Shown: in pieces, positions 16,256 to 23,207 of the stretch
Layout of the letters: every line of letters begins with the position of its first letter
Numbering within the stretch: the stretch's first letter is position 1
From: Pseudomonadota bacterium
GTDB lineage: Bacteria; Pseudomonadota; Alphaproteobacteria; Rhizobiales; Hyphomicrobiaceae
Length of the DNA stretch: 32,557 bases
Assembly (NCBI GenBank): GCA_023405815.1
Contig: JAEXXM010000027.1
Span: 1 to 32,557 of the forward strand
Direction: 5' to 3'
The notes under the pieces: generated by a model
The model's input: the letters and a program-made list of their open reading frames with translations, nothing else
Databases searched by the model: none
What the model was told of the DNA's origin: nothing
Made by a program: the position numbers and the translations under genes

Positions 16256-16260
16256 GACTC
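16256..16260. promoter_or_regulatory. GANTC site (CcrM methylation target) upstream of ctrA
   Basis: GACTC, 137 bases before the ctrA ATG. In Caulobacter a GANTC in the ctrA promoter couples transcription to DNA methylation state. A second one, GATTC, is at 16028-16032. Such 5-mers are common, so the link is inferred from position. Confidence 0.35.
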
Positions 16261-16316
16261 GTGGGGCGTGAAGCAAGACTTAATTAGGGTTTGTTAACCT
16301 TTGAGCGGGTAAATTC

Positions 16317-16331
16317 CTAACGATGGCTTAG
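16317..16331. promoter_or_regulatory. Possible CtrA autoregulatory box
   Basis: CTAA-CGATGGC-TTAG has the consensus 7-base spacing with one mismatch in each half, 65 bases upstream of the ctrA ATG. Nearby TTAG-N6-TTAACC (16284-16299) is a second partial match with 6-base spacing. Confidence 0.35.
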
Positions 16332-16334
16332 CTT

Positions 16335-16357
16335 AAAGAGATGCGGGCGCTCTCTTT
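16335..16357 (+). promoter_or_regulatory. Hairpin in the ctrA leader
   Basis: AAAGAGA (16335-16341) and TCTCTTT (16351-16357) form a perfect 7-bp stem around a 9-base GC-rich loop, 39 bases before the ctrA ATG. If transcribed it lies in the 5' untranslated region. Confidence 0.4.
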
Positions 16358-16396
16358 CGGCTTCTGGGGCAGCGGCGCGGACTAAGAGGAACAAAC

Positions 16397-17098
16397 ATGA
16401 GAGTCCTTCTGATCGAGGACGACAGTGCAACGGCGCAAAGCATCGAGCTGATGCTTCAGTCCGAAGGGTTCAACGTCTACACGACGGACCTGGGCGAGGA
16501 AGGCGTCGATCTCGGCAAACTGTACGACTACGACATCATCCTTCTTGATCTCAATCTGCCGGACATGAGCGGATATGAGGTTCTGAAGACCTTGCGCGTT
16601 GCCAAGGTCGGCACTCCGATCCTCATTCTTTCTGGCATGGCCGGCATCGAGGACAAGGTGCGCGGTCTCGGCTTCGGCGCCGACGACTACATGACGAAGC
16701 CGTTTCACAAGGACGAGCTCGTCGCGCGCATCCACGCGATCGTGCGTCGGTCGAAGGGCCACGCGCAGTCCGTCATCGAGACGGGCGACCTGCGCGTTAA
16801 CCTCGACACCAAGACCGTCGACGTTAACGGCCAGCGTGTGCATCTCACCGGCAAGGAGTACCAGATGCTCGAGCTGCTCTCCCTGCGCAAAGGGACGACG
16901 CTCACCAAGGAGATGTTCCTCAATCATCTCTACGGCGGCATGGACGAGCCGGAGCTCAAGATCATCGACGTGTTCATCTGCAAGCTGCGCAAGAAGCTGC
17001 AGGCGGCCACGGGTGGTCAGCACTACATCGAGACCGTTTGGGGCCGCGGCTACGTGCTGCGCGATCCGAGCGACGACAGCGCCGTCACCGCCGCCTGA
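16397..17098 (+). CDS. ctrA: Cell-cycle response regulator CtrA
   Basis: The protein has 233 residues: an OmpR-class response regulator that controls cell cycle, motility and development in alphaproteobacteria. The receiver domain has the acidic pair in LLIEDD, phospho-acceptor Asp51 in ILLDLNLPDMSGYEVL and conserved Lys in DDYMTKPFHKDEL. The winged-helix DNA-binding domain has VHLTGKEYQMLELLSLRKGT, KEMFLNHLYGGMDEPELKII and VFICKLRKKL, all diagnostic of CtrA. The C-terminus ends TAA-type alanines (DDSAVTAA), as in proteolysed CtrA, whose two terminal Ala are a ClpXP signal. AGAGGA lies 7 bases before the ATG. The promoter region carries CtrA-like and GANTC sites. Confidence 0.97.
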   Translation: MRVLLIEDDSATAQSIELMLQSEGFNVYTTDLGEEGVDLGKLYDYDIILLDLNLPDMSGYEVLKTLRVAKVGTPILILSGMAGIEDKVRGLGFGADDYMTKPFHKDELVARIHAIVRRSKGHAQSVIETGDLRVNLDTKTVDVNGQRVHLTGKEYQMLELLSLRKGTTLTKEMFLNHLYGGMDEPELKIIDVFICKLRKKLQAATGGQHYIETVWGRGYVLRDPSDDSAVTAA

Positions 17099-17126
17099 GG
17101 GCGATGACCAGCGCTGCTGCCCGTTC

Positions 17127-17148
17127 TCGGGAGCCTTCGGGCTCCCGA
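17127..17148 (+). terminator. Hairpin terminator after ctrA
   Basis: A perfect 9-bp stem (TCGGGAGCC / GGCTCCCGA) closes a stable TTCG tetraloop 28 bases after the ctrA stop. It is followed by ATTGCGTTTC, a weak T-rich tail. Likely an intrinsic terminator. Confidence 0.7.
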
Positions 17149-17247
17149 TTGCGTTTCGGGCCCCTTAACGTTCCGAGGTGGACTTGCCGTGCCGCGTGTT
17201 GTGTAGTGAGCGCAATTGCAGCTCCGCAGTGGACTTCAGTGAGTAAA

Positions 17248-18282
17248 ATGGCGTCGGGCTCCGTTGTGACGAGAAACGGACAGCGGAGGGTGGCGTTCCT
17301 CACCCGGCATTCCTGGCCCTGGACGCGCCAGATCGACGATGGCGCCGGGCTGCACGGCGACCTGGCGATTACGTTCGCTCCGACATCGAATGATGATTGG
17401 CTCGTCGTCTACGACGACATTCGCGAGCCGGTGCGCACGCATTTGCCGGCGAGCCGCCGCATCCTTTTCGTGACGGAGCCGCCGGGACAGAAGTCCTACA
17501 GGACCGCATTCGCCAATCAGTTCGGCGTCCTCGTCTCGCCCTACCCGATCCCCGGATACAGGGGACGTTGGGTACCGGGCCAGCCGGCGATTAACTGGTT
17601 CTATGGTGTGGACTTCGACGGCGGCAAACCCGAGAGTCGTATCGACATCGAAGGCCTGCGCGAGCTCCCCGTTCCCGCCGACAAGAAGAAGCGCATCTCC
17701 GTCGTCTGCTCCACCAAGGCGCGTCTGCCCGGTCATCGCGCGAGGCTGAGCCTGCTCGAGCGCCTGAGGGCGCAGTTCCCGGATTCGATCGATCTATTCG
17801 GGCGCGGCTTCAAGCCGATCGGCGACAAGGCCGACTGCATCGCGCCCTATCGCTACCACCTCGTTCTCGAGAACTCGAGCTGCCCGCACTTCTGGACCGA
17901 GAAGCTCGCCGACGCTTATCTCGGCTATGCGCTGCCGATATTCGTCGGCTGCAGCAACGTTGTCGACTACTTCCCCGAGCGCTCGATGGTGCGTATCCCA
18001 AACGTTGCCGATCATGACGCTGCCGTTCGTATTGTCTCCGAAGTTCTCGCGAAGGATCCTTGGGAGGAGCGCCTGCGAGACATCGTCGCCGCGCGCACGG
18101 AGCTGATCGAGCGGCAGAATGTCTTCTCGGTGATCGAGCGCCTGACCGGCGACGCAAGCGAGGTGGCGACGGCTGCACCGCAGACCATCTGGCCCGGCAA
18201 GCAGTGCGGCCCCGTGCAAAGCCTGCTGCGCGCCGCGAAGGAAGCCGGCGAAAGGCTTACGGCTCTAGCTGGGCGCTCTTGA
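17248..18282 (+). CDS. GT10 (alpha-1,3-fucosyltransferase-like) glycosyltransferase
   Basis: The protein has 344 residues. The CAZy GT10 signature is at about 201-235: YRYHLVLENSSCPHF, WTEKLADAYLGYALPIFVG, then CSNVVDYFPERSMVRI. These correspond to the donor-binding ENS...TEK...P motif of bacterial fucosyltransferases, which move fucose from GDP-fucose to surface glycans. The N-terminal half (FLTRHSWPWTRQ, RRILFVTEPPG) fits the acceptor domain. ATG 17248 is preferred, since upstream frame overlaps the ctrA end; Shine-Dalgarno GTGAG is weak. The 3' end overlaps the convergent permease gene by 26 bases. The donor sugar may differ from fucose, as no fucose pathway gene is visible here. Confidence 0.8.
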   Translation: MASGSVVTRNGQRRVAFLTRHSWPWTRQIDDGAGLHGDLAITFAPTSNDDWLVVYDDIREPVRTHLPASRRILFVTEPPGQKSYRTAFANQFGVLVSPYPIPGYRGRWVPGQPAINWFYGVDFDGGKPESRIDIEGLRELPVPADKKKRISVVCSTKARLPGHRARLSLLERLRAQFPDSIDLFGRGFKPIGDKADCIAPYRYHLVLENSSCPHFWTEKLADAYLGYALPIFVGCSNVVDYFPERSMVRIPNVADHDAAVRIVSEVLAKDPWEERLRDIVAARTELIERQNVFSVIERLTGDASEVATAAPQTIWPGKQCGPVQSLLRAAKEAGERLTALAGRS

Positions 18283-19858
18283 GCAGCGCGTCCGTCTCGG
18301 CATCCGGCAGCCGGTCGCGGATCGCGATCCAGAACACGAGGAGCGAGAACGCAGCCACGATGGCGAGGTCGCCGTACTTCGGCAGCAGCCCGAGTCCCCC
18401 GCCGTAGTTGCCGACGAACGACAGCACGCCGAGCCCATCGATGAACAGCAAGAACCACAGCGACTGCTTGAGGTCGAGCTTCTCGGATTCGTGCGTCCAG
18501 TAGTGCACGGCAATGAGCAGCGCTCCGCCCGCGATGGCGAGCGCAAATACTTTCCAGTTCGTCTGCCAGCCTGCCCAGTAGACGATGCAGCCGACCATCA
18601 TGAACGCGATCGCCGACACTGCAATGCCGCCCTTGAGACGGAACGGTCGCTTATGCGCCGGCAACTGGTGGCGCATGGCGGCGAGTGAAACGGGACCGAA
18701 CGCAAGCGAGAGAATGGCGGCCGACGATATGAAGCCGATGAGCTGCGACCATCCCGGCAGCGGCAGCAGCAACAGCAACCCGACTAGGAAGTTGATCAGG
18801 ATGGACCACACCGGCACCTGCGCGGTGTTGAGGCGCATGAACAACTTGGGAAGCTGCCCGTTCTCCGCCAGCGCGTAGTTGATGCGCGCGGTCGCGCCCG
18901 TATAGGCGATGCCGGTCCCGGTCGGCGAGACGATGGCGTCGACGTAGAGCAACGCCGCGAGGCCCTGGAGGCCGAGGATGGTCGCGAACGCCGCAAAGGG
19001 ACCATCGGCAACGTTCTCGGCGAGCTGCGTCCAGCCGCCTGCAAGATGCGCCGTCGGGACGGCGCCGATGAACGCCACCTGCAGCAGCACGTAGATGACG
19101 AGCGTGATCACCACGGCGCCGACCATGGCGAAGGGCACGTTACGCTGCGGGTTCGCGGCTTCGCCGGCCATGTCGATGACGGTGCGGAACCCGAACAGCG
19201 AGAAGATCACGCCGCCTCCCGCCACCGCAGCGAATATCCCGTCAGCCCCGGTGGGCATGAAGCCGCCGTGATCCGTGAAGTTGCTCTTTTCGAAGCCGAA
19301 CACGATGAGGCCGGCCACGGCGAGCAGCGGCACGGCGAGTTTCCAGGCCGTTACCGCGAGATTGGCGCGGGCGAGCCAGCGTACGCCGGCGAGATTGAGG
19401 ATCACGAACGTCATGAGCAGCACCGTCGCCACGATGACGCCGTGCCCCGTCAGCACGCGATTGCCGTCGATGGTCGTCGTCAGCCAAGGCAGGAGGTTCG
19501 AGGAGTATTGCAGCACGGCCGTCACCTCGATGGGGGCCGTTGCAACATAGGCGATCCAGCACAGCCATCCGGCCATGAACCCGCTCATCGATCCGTGCGA
19601 GAAGTAGGGGATGCGGGCGATCGCGCCTGCCAGCGGAAGCATGCCGCCGAGTTCGGCGTAGACCTGCGCCAGCAGCAGCGCGACGCCGCCGCCGATCATC
19701 CACGAGAGGATTGCCGCCGGCCCGGCGATCTGCGCCGCATAGAGCGAGGCGAACAGCCACCCCGATCCCATGATGCCGGTGATGCCAGTGAAGAGGAGGG
19801 CGATAGGGCCGATCTGCCGCTGCAAAGCAGGCCTGGTGCCCTCGACTTCCTTCAGCAT
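18257..19858 (-). CDS. APC-superfamily amino acid permease
   Basis: The protein has 533 residues and 12 or more predicted membrane helices. The family opening is present: IGPIALLFTGITGIMGSGWLFASLYAA (helix 1 with the GS/G substrate-binding break), followed by AGPAAILSWMIGGGVALLLAQVYAELGGMLP, and helix 6 FSLFGFRTVIDMAGEAANPQRNVP, which carries the usual E-NP-R signature. About 70 extra C-terminal residues include two further helices. It imports or exchanges amino acids or related compounds; substrate unknown. rmlD ends 24 bases upstream on the same strand, so the two are probably co-transcribed although functionally unrelated. Motifs are quoted in pieces and positions are approximate. Confidence 0.88.
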   Translation of the reverse strand: MLKEVEGTRPALQRQIGPIALLFTGITGIMGSGWLFASLYAAQIAGPAAILSWMIGGGVALLLAQVYAELGGMLPLAGAIARIPYFSHGSMSGFMAGWLCWIAYVATAPIEVTAVLQYSSNLLPWLTTTIDGNRVLTGHGVIVATVLLMTFVILNLAGVRWLARANLAVTAWKLAVPLLAVAGLIVFGFEKSNFTDHGGFMPTGADGIFAAVAGGGVIFSLFGFRTVIDMAGEAANPQRNVPFAMVGAVVITLVIYVLLQVAFIGAVPTAHLAGGWTQLAENVADGPFAAFATILGLQGLAALLYVDAIVSPTGTGIAYTGATARINYALAENGQLPKLFMRLNTAQVPVWSILINFLVGLLLLLPLPGWSQLIGFISSAAILSLAFGPVSLAAMRHQLPAHKRPFRLKGGIAVSAIAFMMVGCIVYWAGWQTNWKVFALAIAGGALLIAVHYWTHESEKLDLKQSLWFLLFIDGLGVLSFVGNYGGGLGLLPKYGDLAIVAAFSLLVFWIAIRDRLPDAETDALLKSAQLEP

Positions 19859-19882
19859 TCATTCCCCCCGCACCTGCGTCTG

Positions 19883-20767
19883 TTACCCGCGCACGATACG
19901 CGCAACGCAATCCCCAACGCCTTCCTGCCATGGGGGCAGGCGGAGCCCGAACGTCTGCTCGAGCTTGGAGCAGTCGAGCTGCGAGTTGGTCGGCCGCTGC
20001 GCCGGCGTCGGGTAGTCGGTGCTGCGGATTGGATCGACCTCGGCGGCGGGACCGCCCAGTCCGCGCGAGCGCGCGAACACCTCTTCGGCAAACGCTCGCC
20101 AAGTCGTCGTGCCCGAGTTGGCGGCATGGTACACGCCCCAGGGCCCTTCGGCCCCCTGCGGAGAAACCCTGCGCGCAATGTCGAGGATCGCCGCGACGAG
20201 ATGCGGGGCGTAGGTCGGGCTGCCGTGCTGATCCTCGACGACGCGCACGCGCGGTTGCCCGGCCGCTTGCGTCAGCATCGTTTTGACGAAGTTGCGCCCG
20301 GCGGGGCTGAAGATCCACGCCGAGCGCAGGATGATGTGCTTCGGGTTGGCCTCGCGCACGGCCTGCTCGCCCTCGAGCTTCGACTTGCCGAAGACGGTGG
20401 CGGGCGAGGTCGCATCGTCCTCGACATACGGCTCGCGCTTGCTGCCGTCGAAGACGTAGTCCGTGGACATGTGGATGATCGGGATGCCGCGCCTCGCGGC
20501 CGCTTCCGCAAGCATGCGCGCCCCGTCGCGGTTGAGGGCGAATGCGCGTTCCACATCGCTCTCCGCCTTGTCGACGGCGGTGTAGGCCGCGGAGTTTATG
20601 ACGACGGTCGGCGAGATGGCGGACAGCGCGCGCTCGATCGATCGCGCCTCGCAGATGTCTAGCGCCGCGCGCCCGACGGCACACGCCGTCACGTCCGGGC
20701 AGCCCGGCGCCATCTCGACCAGCGAGCGCGCCACCTGTCCCTGCCAGCCGGCAATCAGCAGACGCAT
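19883..20767 (-). CDS. rmlD: dTDP-4-dehydrorhamnose reductase-like protein (Tyr-to-Phe at active site)
   Basis: The protein has 294 residues. RmlD reduces dTDP-4-keto-L-rhamnose to dTDP-L-rhamnose with NAD(P)H. Seen: nucleotide-binding GWQGQVA (7-13), INSAAYTAVDKAE, MSTDYVFDG, and the SDR helix TVFGKSKLEGE. In that last motif the catalytic Tyr of the usual YxxxK is Phe126 (codon TTC, 20390-20392), while the Lys is kept. LRSAWIFSPAGRNFVKTM and the substrate-domain STDYPTPAQRPTNSQLD are standard. ATG 20767 has GGGAG about 7 bases upstream; a longer frame to 20857 runs into a palindromic repeat and is rejected. rmlA, rmlB and rmlC are not in the window. Confidence 0.85.
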   Translation of the reverse strand: MRLLIAGWQGQVARSLVEMAPGCPDVTACAVGRAALDICEARSIERALSAISPTVVINSAAYTAVDKAESDVERAFALNRDGARMLAEAAARRGIPIIHMSTDYVFDGSKREPYVEDDATSPATVFGKSKLEGEQAVREANPKHIILRSAWIFSPAGRNFVKTMLTQAAGQPRVRVVEDQHGSPTYAPHLVAAILDIARRVSPQGAEGPWGVYHAANSGTTTWRAFAEEVFARSRGLGGPAAEVDPIRSTDYPTPAQRPTNSQLDCSKLEQTFGLRLPPWQEGVGDCVARIVRG

Positions 20768-20786
20768 CAGACGCTCCCAAGCATGA

Positions 20787-20862
20787 CTAGTGTGATGATC
20801 GAGAGATTCGCCATAACAAGCGGCTCGGTACCAAGCGAATTCCTCGATCTGAATCACACTAG
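20787..20862. repeat. MITE-like palindromic element A
   Basis: 76 bases. The ends CTAGTGTGAT (20787-20796) and ATCACACTAG (20853-20862) are perfect inverted repeats. Inside, GATCGAG pairs with CTCGATC and ATTCGC with GCGAAT. It lacks coding capacity and shares its terminal heptamer CTAGTGT and an inner TTCGC with element B. Confidence 0.7.
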
Positions 20863-20875
20863 CAAGTCTATGATT

Positions 20876-20953
20876 CTAGTGTTCCTTATGATTCCGAAGT
20901 TCGCTCTCAACCCGGTCCGCAAACACAGGCGAACTTCGGAATCGGGACACTAG
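20876..20953. repeat. MITE-like palindromic element B
   Basis: 78 bases. Terminal CTAGTGT (20876-20882) and ACACTAG (20947-20953) bracket a perfect 15-bp inverted repeat, GATTCCGAAGTTCGC (20890-20904) and its complement (20929-20943), around a 24-base loop. It supplies the stop codon of the adjacent minus-strand gene (TAG, 20950-20952). Confidence 0.8.
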
Positions 20954-21255
20954 TCCCGCTCCGTCGCAAGGCTCGTCTCGCCGGCGCCGCGGCCACGGCG
21001 ATTGACCTGCCAGAGGAGTTCTCCGTCCTCGATAGCAAAGGCGAAAACATGACCCATGCACGCGGCTACGACGGTTTCCGCGACGATGCGCACAGATACC
21101 GCCTGCCCCTCGCAAGGCAGGCCGGCGGGAAACTCGACGAGCGCCCGCTCCCACACGAGACGTCCCGTCTCCGCCTCGATCAGCGTCACGGCGCCCGCAT
21201 GGCCCATGGCGACGAGCGCTCTCGACCGTTCCGATGATGCATGCCGCTCAGCCAA
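20950..21255 (-). CDS. Short PQQ-like beta-propeller repeat protein
   Basis: The protein has 101 residues. Two quinoprotein-type repeats are visible: ALVAMGHAGAVTLIEAETGR-LVW and VVAACMGHVFAFAIEDGE-LLW, each ending in the G-x-x-x-W strand motif. This is too short for a full propeller, so it may assemble with itself or be a stable small family. The likely start is TTG 21255, with AAGGA 8 bases upstream; the next in-frame ATG (21207) would cut the first strand. The start overlaps the DUF2165 stop by 8 bases, implying coupled translation. The stop lies inside MITE-like element B, so the natural C-terminus may have been cut. Confidence 0.65.
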   Translation of the reverse strand: MAERHASSERSRALVAMGHAGAVTLIEAETGRLVWERALVEFPAGLPCEGQAVSVRIVAETVVAACMGHVFAFAIEDGELLWQVNRRGRGAGETSLATERD

Positions 21256-21742
21256 GCTCGTCGTCCTTCTGGTTGAGGAATATGAGGACGAGCCCGATAG
21301 AGACGATGAAGCGGAACGCAGCCTGCTGGCCGTTCCATTTCTGCGACTGCCACATCTGGAACCACTCGCCGCCCACCGTCATGAAGCCGAAGAACCAGAG
21401 CGCAAAGCCGGTGACGAGCCCGGCGATGGCGACATCCTTCGCCGCGTTGAACTCCCTCGCGGGGGAGAAGCGCGCGAGCCAGAGGCGGCGCGCCCCGATG
21501 ATGCACAGGACGCCGGCAAGCAGCTCCGCCGCGATGATGAGGGCGTAGGAGAGATGGTAAAGGACCGGGCTCGTGATCGCCCGCCAGGTGAGCGTCGTCG
21601 AGGGGAAAACCGTATCCATCGACATTACATGCTGCACGAAGGCGTAGTTAGTGCCGTAGTCGACAATGTTGTCGGCGCCGACGAGCAGCGAGAACAGCCC
21701 GATCATCAGGACGAGCAGGACCTTCGCAGCGCGCACGAGCAT
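21248..21742 (-). CDS. DUF2165 family small integral membrane protein
   Basis: The protein has 164 residues and four membrane helices at about 5-25, 58-82, 102-125 and 140-157. DUF2165 hallmarks are present: VGADNIVDYGTNYAFVQHVM after helix 1, WRAITSPVLYHLSYALIIA, and FFGFMTVGGEWFQMWQS before helix 4. The role of the family is not known. ATG 21742 is preferred because AAGGGG lies 7 to 9 bases upstream; an in-frame TTG at 21772 is less likely. It forms a tight pair with the PQQ-repeat gene downstream. Confidence 0.85.
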   Translation of the reverse strand: MLVRAAKVLLVLMIGLFSLLVGADNIVDYGTNYAFVQHVMSMDTVFPSTTLTWRAITSPVLYHLSYALIIAAELLAGVLCIIGARRLWLARFSPAREFNAAKDVAIAGLVTGFALWFFGFMTVGGEWFQMWQSQKWNGQQAAFRFIVSIGLVLIFLNQKDDELG

Positions 21743-21856
21743 ATCGGGGCCCCTTTCGATTCGCCGCGCCAATTATGCTGGTCTGGCTAGCCGGCGCCAA
21801 CTCCGCTACTGAATGGGCAGAACAACTGTCAACTGCGCGAGGACTAGACCCGCGAT

Positions 21857-22534
21857 ATGACCGAGAATGCAACGTCCGGCCCAGCCAAAGGCCTCAAGGC
21901 GGCGATCGTGCCTGTGACGCCGTTCCAGCAGAACTGCACGCTGCTATGGGACCCCGAGACCAAGAAAGGCGCCATCGTCGACCCGGGCGGCGACCTCGAC
22001 CACATCGAGGCGGCCATCGCCGAGGTCGGCATGAAGCCCGAGAAGATTCTCCTCACGCACGGGCACATAGATCATGCCGGCGGTGCGGCGGAGCTGCGCG
22101 AGCGGCTCGGCGGCATCCCCATCGAGGGACCGCATGCCAACGAGCGCCCGCTGCTCGACAATCTCGACAAGCAGGGCGAGGCCTACGGCATCGAGGCGCG
22201 CCCCGTGACGCCGGACCGCTGGCTCGATGATGGCGACACGGTCTCCGTGGCCGGCCACACCTTCGAGGTGCTGCATTGTCCCGGTCACTCGCCGGGCTCC
22301 GTCGTCCTCGTCAATCGTCCGCAGCGGTTCGCGCTCATGGGTGACGTGCTGTTTCAGGGATCGGTCGGCCGCACCGACCTTCCGCTCGGCAGCCACGAGG
22401 CGCTGATGAAGTCGATCCGCACCAAGGTGATGGCGCTGCCTGACGACTTCGCATTCATCTGCGGACACGGCCCGACGAGCACCATCGGCCAGGAGCGCCG
22501 CACAAATCCGTTCATCGTCGGCGACGCCGCCTAG
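21857..22534 (+). CDS. Metallo-beta-lactamase-fold hydrolase (glyoxalase II-like)
   Basis: The protein has 225 residues. The zinc site is complete: His68-x-His70-x-Asp72-His73 (THGHIDHAGG), His144 (CPGHSPGS), Asp163 (MGDVLF) and His204 (CGHGPTST). The short length, without the helical C-terminal domain of GloB, puts it with the YcbL-type group of stand-alone thioesterase-like hydrolases. These may cleave glutathione or other thioesters. The opening VPVTPFQQNCTLLWDPETK is typical of that group. It is divergent from DUF2165. Cytoplasmic, with no signal peptide. Confidence 0.9.
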   Translation: MTENATSGPAKGLKAAIVPVTPFQQNCTLLWDPETKKGAIVDPGGDLDHIEAAIAEVGMKPEKILLTHGHIDHAGGAAELRERLGGIPIEGPHANERPLLDNLDKQGEAYGIEARPVTPDRWLDDGDTVSVAGHTFEVLHCPGHSPGSVVLVNRPQRFALMGDVLFQGSVGRTDLPLGSHEALMKSIRTKVMALPDDFAFICGHGPTSTIGQERRTNPFIVGDAA

Positions 22535-22579
22535 CTCAACACCAAGTTGTCAAAGCGCGAGCGTCGTCCTAGCACCACC

Positions 22580-22688
22580 GTCATCCTCGGCTTTATGCCG
22601 AGGACCCAACTCTCCGCTGGCTCCGACGCTGTATTTGGGCCGTCTAGATCGCAGCAACTTGGATCCTCGGGACAAGCCCGAGGATGAC
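22580..22688. repeat. BIME-like pair of inverted palindromes
   Basis: Two 29-base hairpin units lie in opposite orientation: 22580-22608 (GTCATCCTCGG...CCGAGGACCCA) and 22660-22688 (TGGATCCTCGG...CCGAGGATGAC), separated by 51 bases. Each unit folds on a CCTCGG/CCGAGG stem. The GTCATCCTCGG palindrome type is frequent in intergenic DNA of Hyphomicrobiales. It may also end transcription of the MBL gene. Confidence 0.75.
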
Positions 22689-22717
22689 AGTTAGTGCGCT
22701 GTCAGAGGTCAAGCGGC

Positions 22718-23071
22718 TTAGAAGTTCCACTCTCTACGCAGGCAGCCGAACACGCCGCATTCGGCGCTCAGCGTCCCGACGCCGATCGGGCTTGCGTCAT
22801 CGACATTCGCCCAGACGTCAACGGTGTTGACGCGCAGCGTCTCCGAACAACTGCGCTTGCAGTACACCCAGGTGCCGTGCGGCAGGCGCACCTGATAGCC
22901 GACGTCGGTCGCCCGGTACGGCGCACGGATTGAGCCGTTGCCGTCGTGGCTGTGGGCAGTCACGTAGCCGAGGACCTTGCTCACGGCGCGCGGGCCCGCG
23001 TAGGCGGAGCCGGCCATCGCCAACGTGGCCGCGGCTACAATGAGTCCGGCGGCGAGTGCGGGGCGCTTCAT
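22718..23071 (-). CDS. Small secreted Cys-containing hypothetical protein
   Basis: The protein has 117 residues with a signal peptide (LAAGLIVAAATLAMAGSAYAGP, cleavage near 26). The mature part has VGYQVRLPHGTWVYCKRSCSETLRVNTVDVW, quoted here as VRLPHGTWVYCKRSCSETL, and a second Cys pair in SAECGVFGCLRREW. Two disulfides in the periplasm are likely. Similar small proteins occur in Hyphomicrobiales without known function. Confidence 0.75.
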   Translation of the reverse strand: MKRPALAAGLIVAAATLAMAGSAYAGPRAVSKVLGYVTAHSHDGNGSIRAPYRATDVGYQVRLPHGTWVYCKRSCSETLRVNTVDVWANVDDASPIGVGTLSAECGVFGCLRREWNF

Positions 23072-23207
23072 CTTCGTCTCCTGCCTAGGCTGCGCGTCGT
23101 TCGATGTAGAATCTCATTGCAAACTAGCATGATTGCGGCGTGCACCGGCCCCGGCCGCTAACTCGGCCGCGAGCTGTTGCCCGTGCGCACCGCCTGCAGC
23201 CAGAGGG

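Larger units (their letters stand above)
15749..16396. other. ctrA-fliJ divergent intergenic region
   Basis: 648 bases without a convincing gene. It holds GANTC sites at 16028-16032 and 16256-16260, CtrA-like boxes at 15918-15932 and 16317-16331, a TTAACC half-site at 16294-16299 and a leader hairpin at 16335-16357. It presumably contains the ctrA promoters and the fliJ promoter. A 151-codon plus-strand frame at 15801-16256 has no protein-like character. Confidence 0.65.

Noticed and set aside
15801..16256. Plus-strand frame of 151 codons upstream of ctrA
   Set aside because: No ribosome site, no recognisable protein features, and it overlaps the expected promoter region.
19046..20662. Plus-strand frame of 538 codons opposite the APC permease and rmlD
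   Set aside because: It spans two well-recognised genes and reads as a low-complexity Arg/His/Asp-rich shadow.
20768..20857. Thirty extra N-terminal codons for rmlD
   Set aside because: They are encoded by MITE-like element A and precede a well-placed ribosome site and the nucleotide-binding motif.
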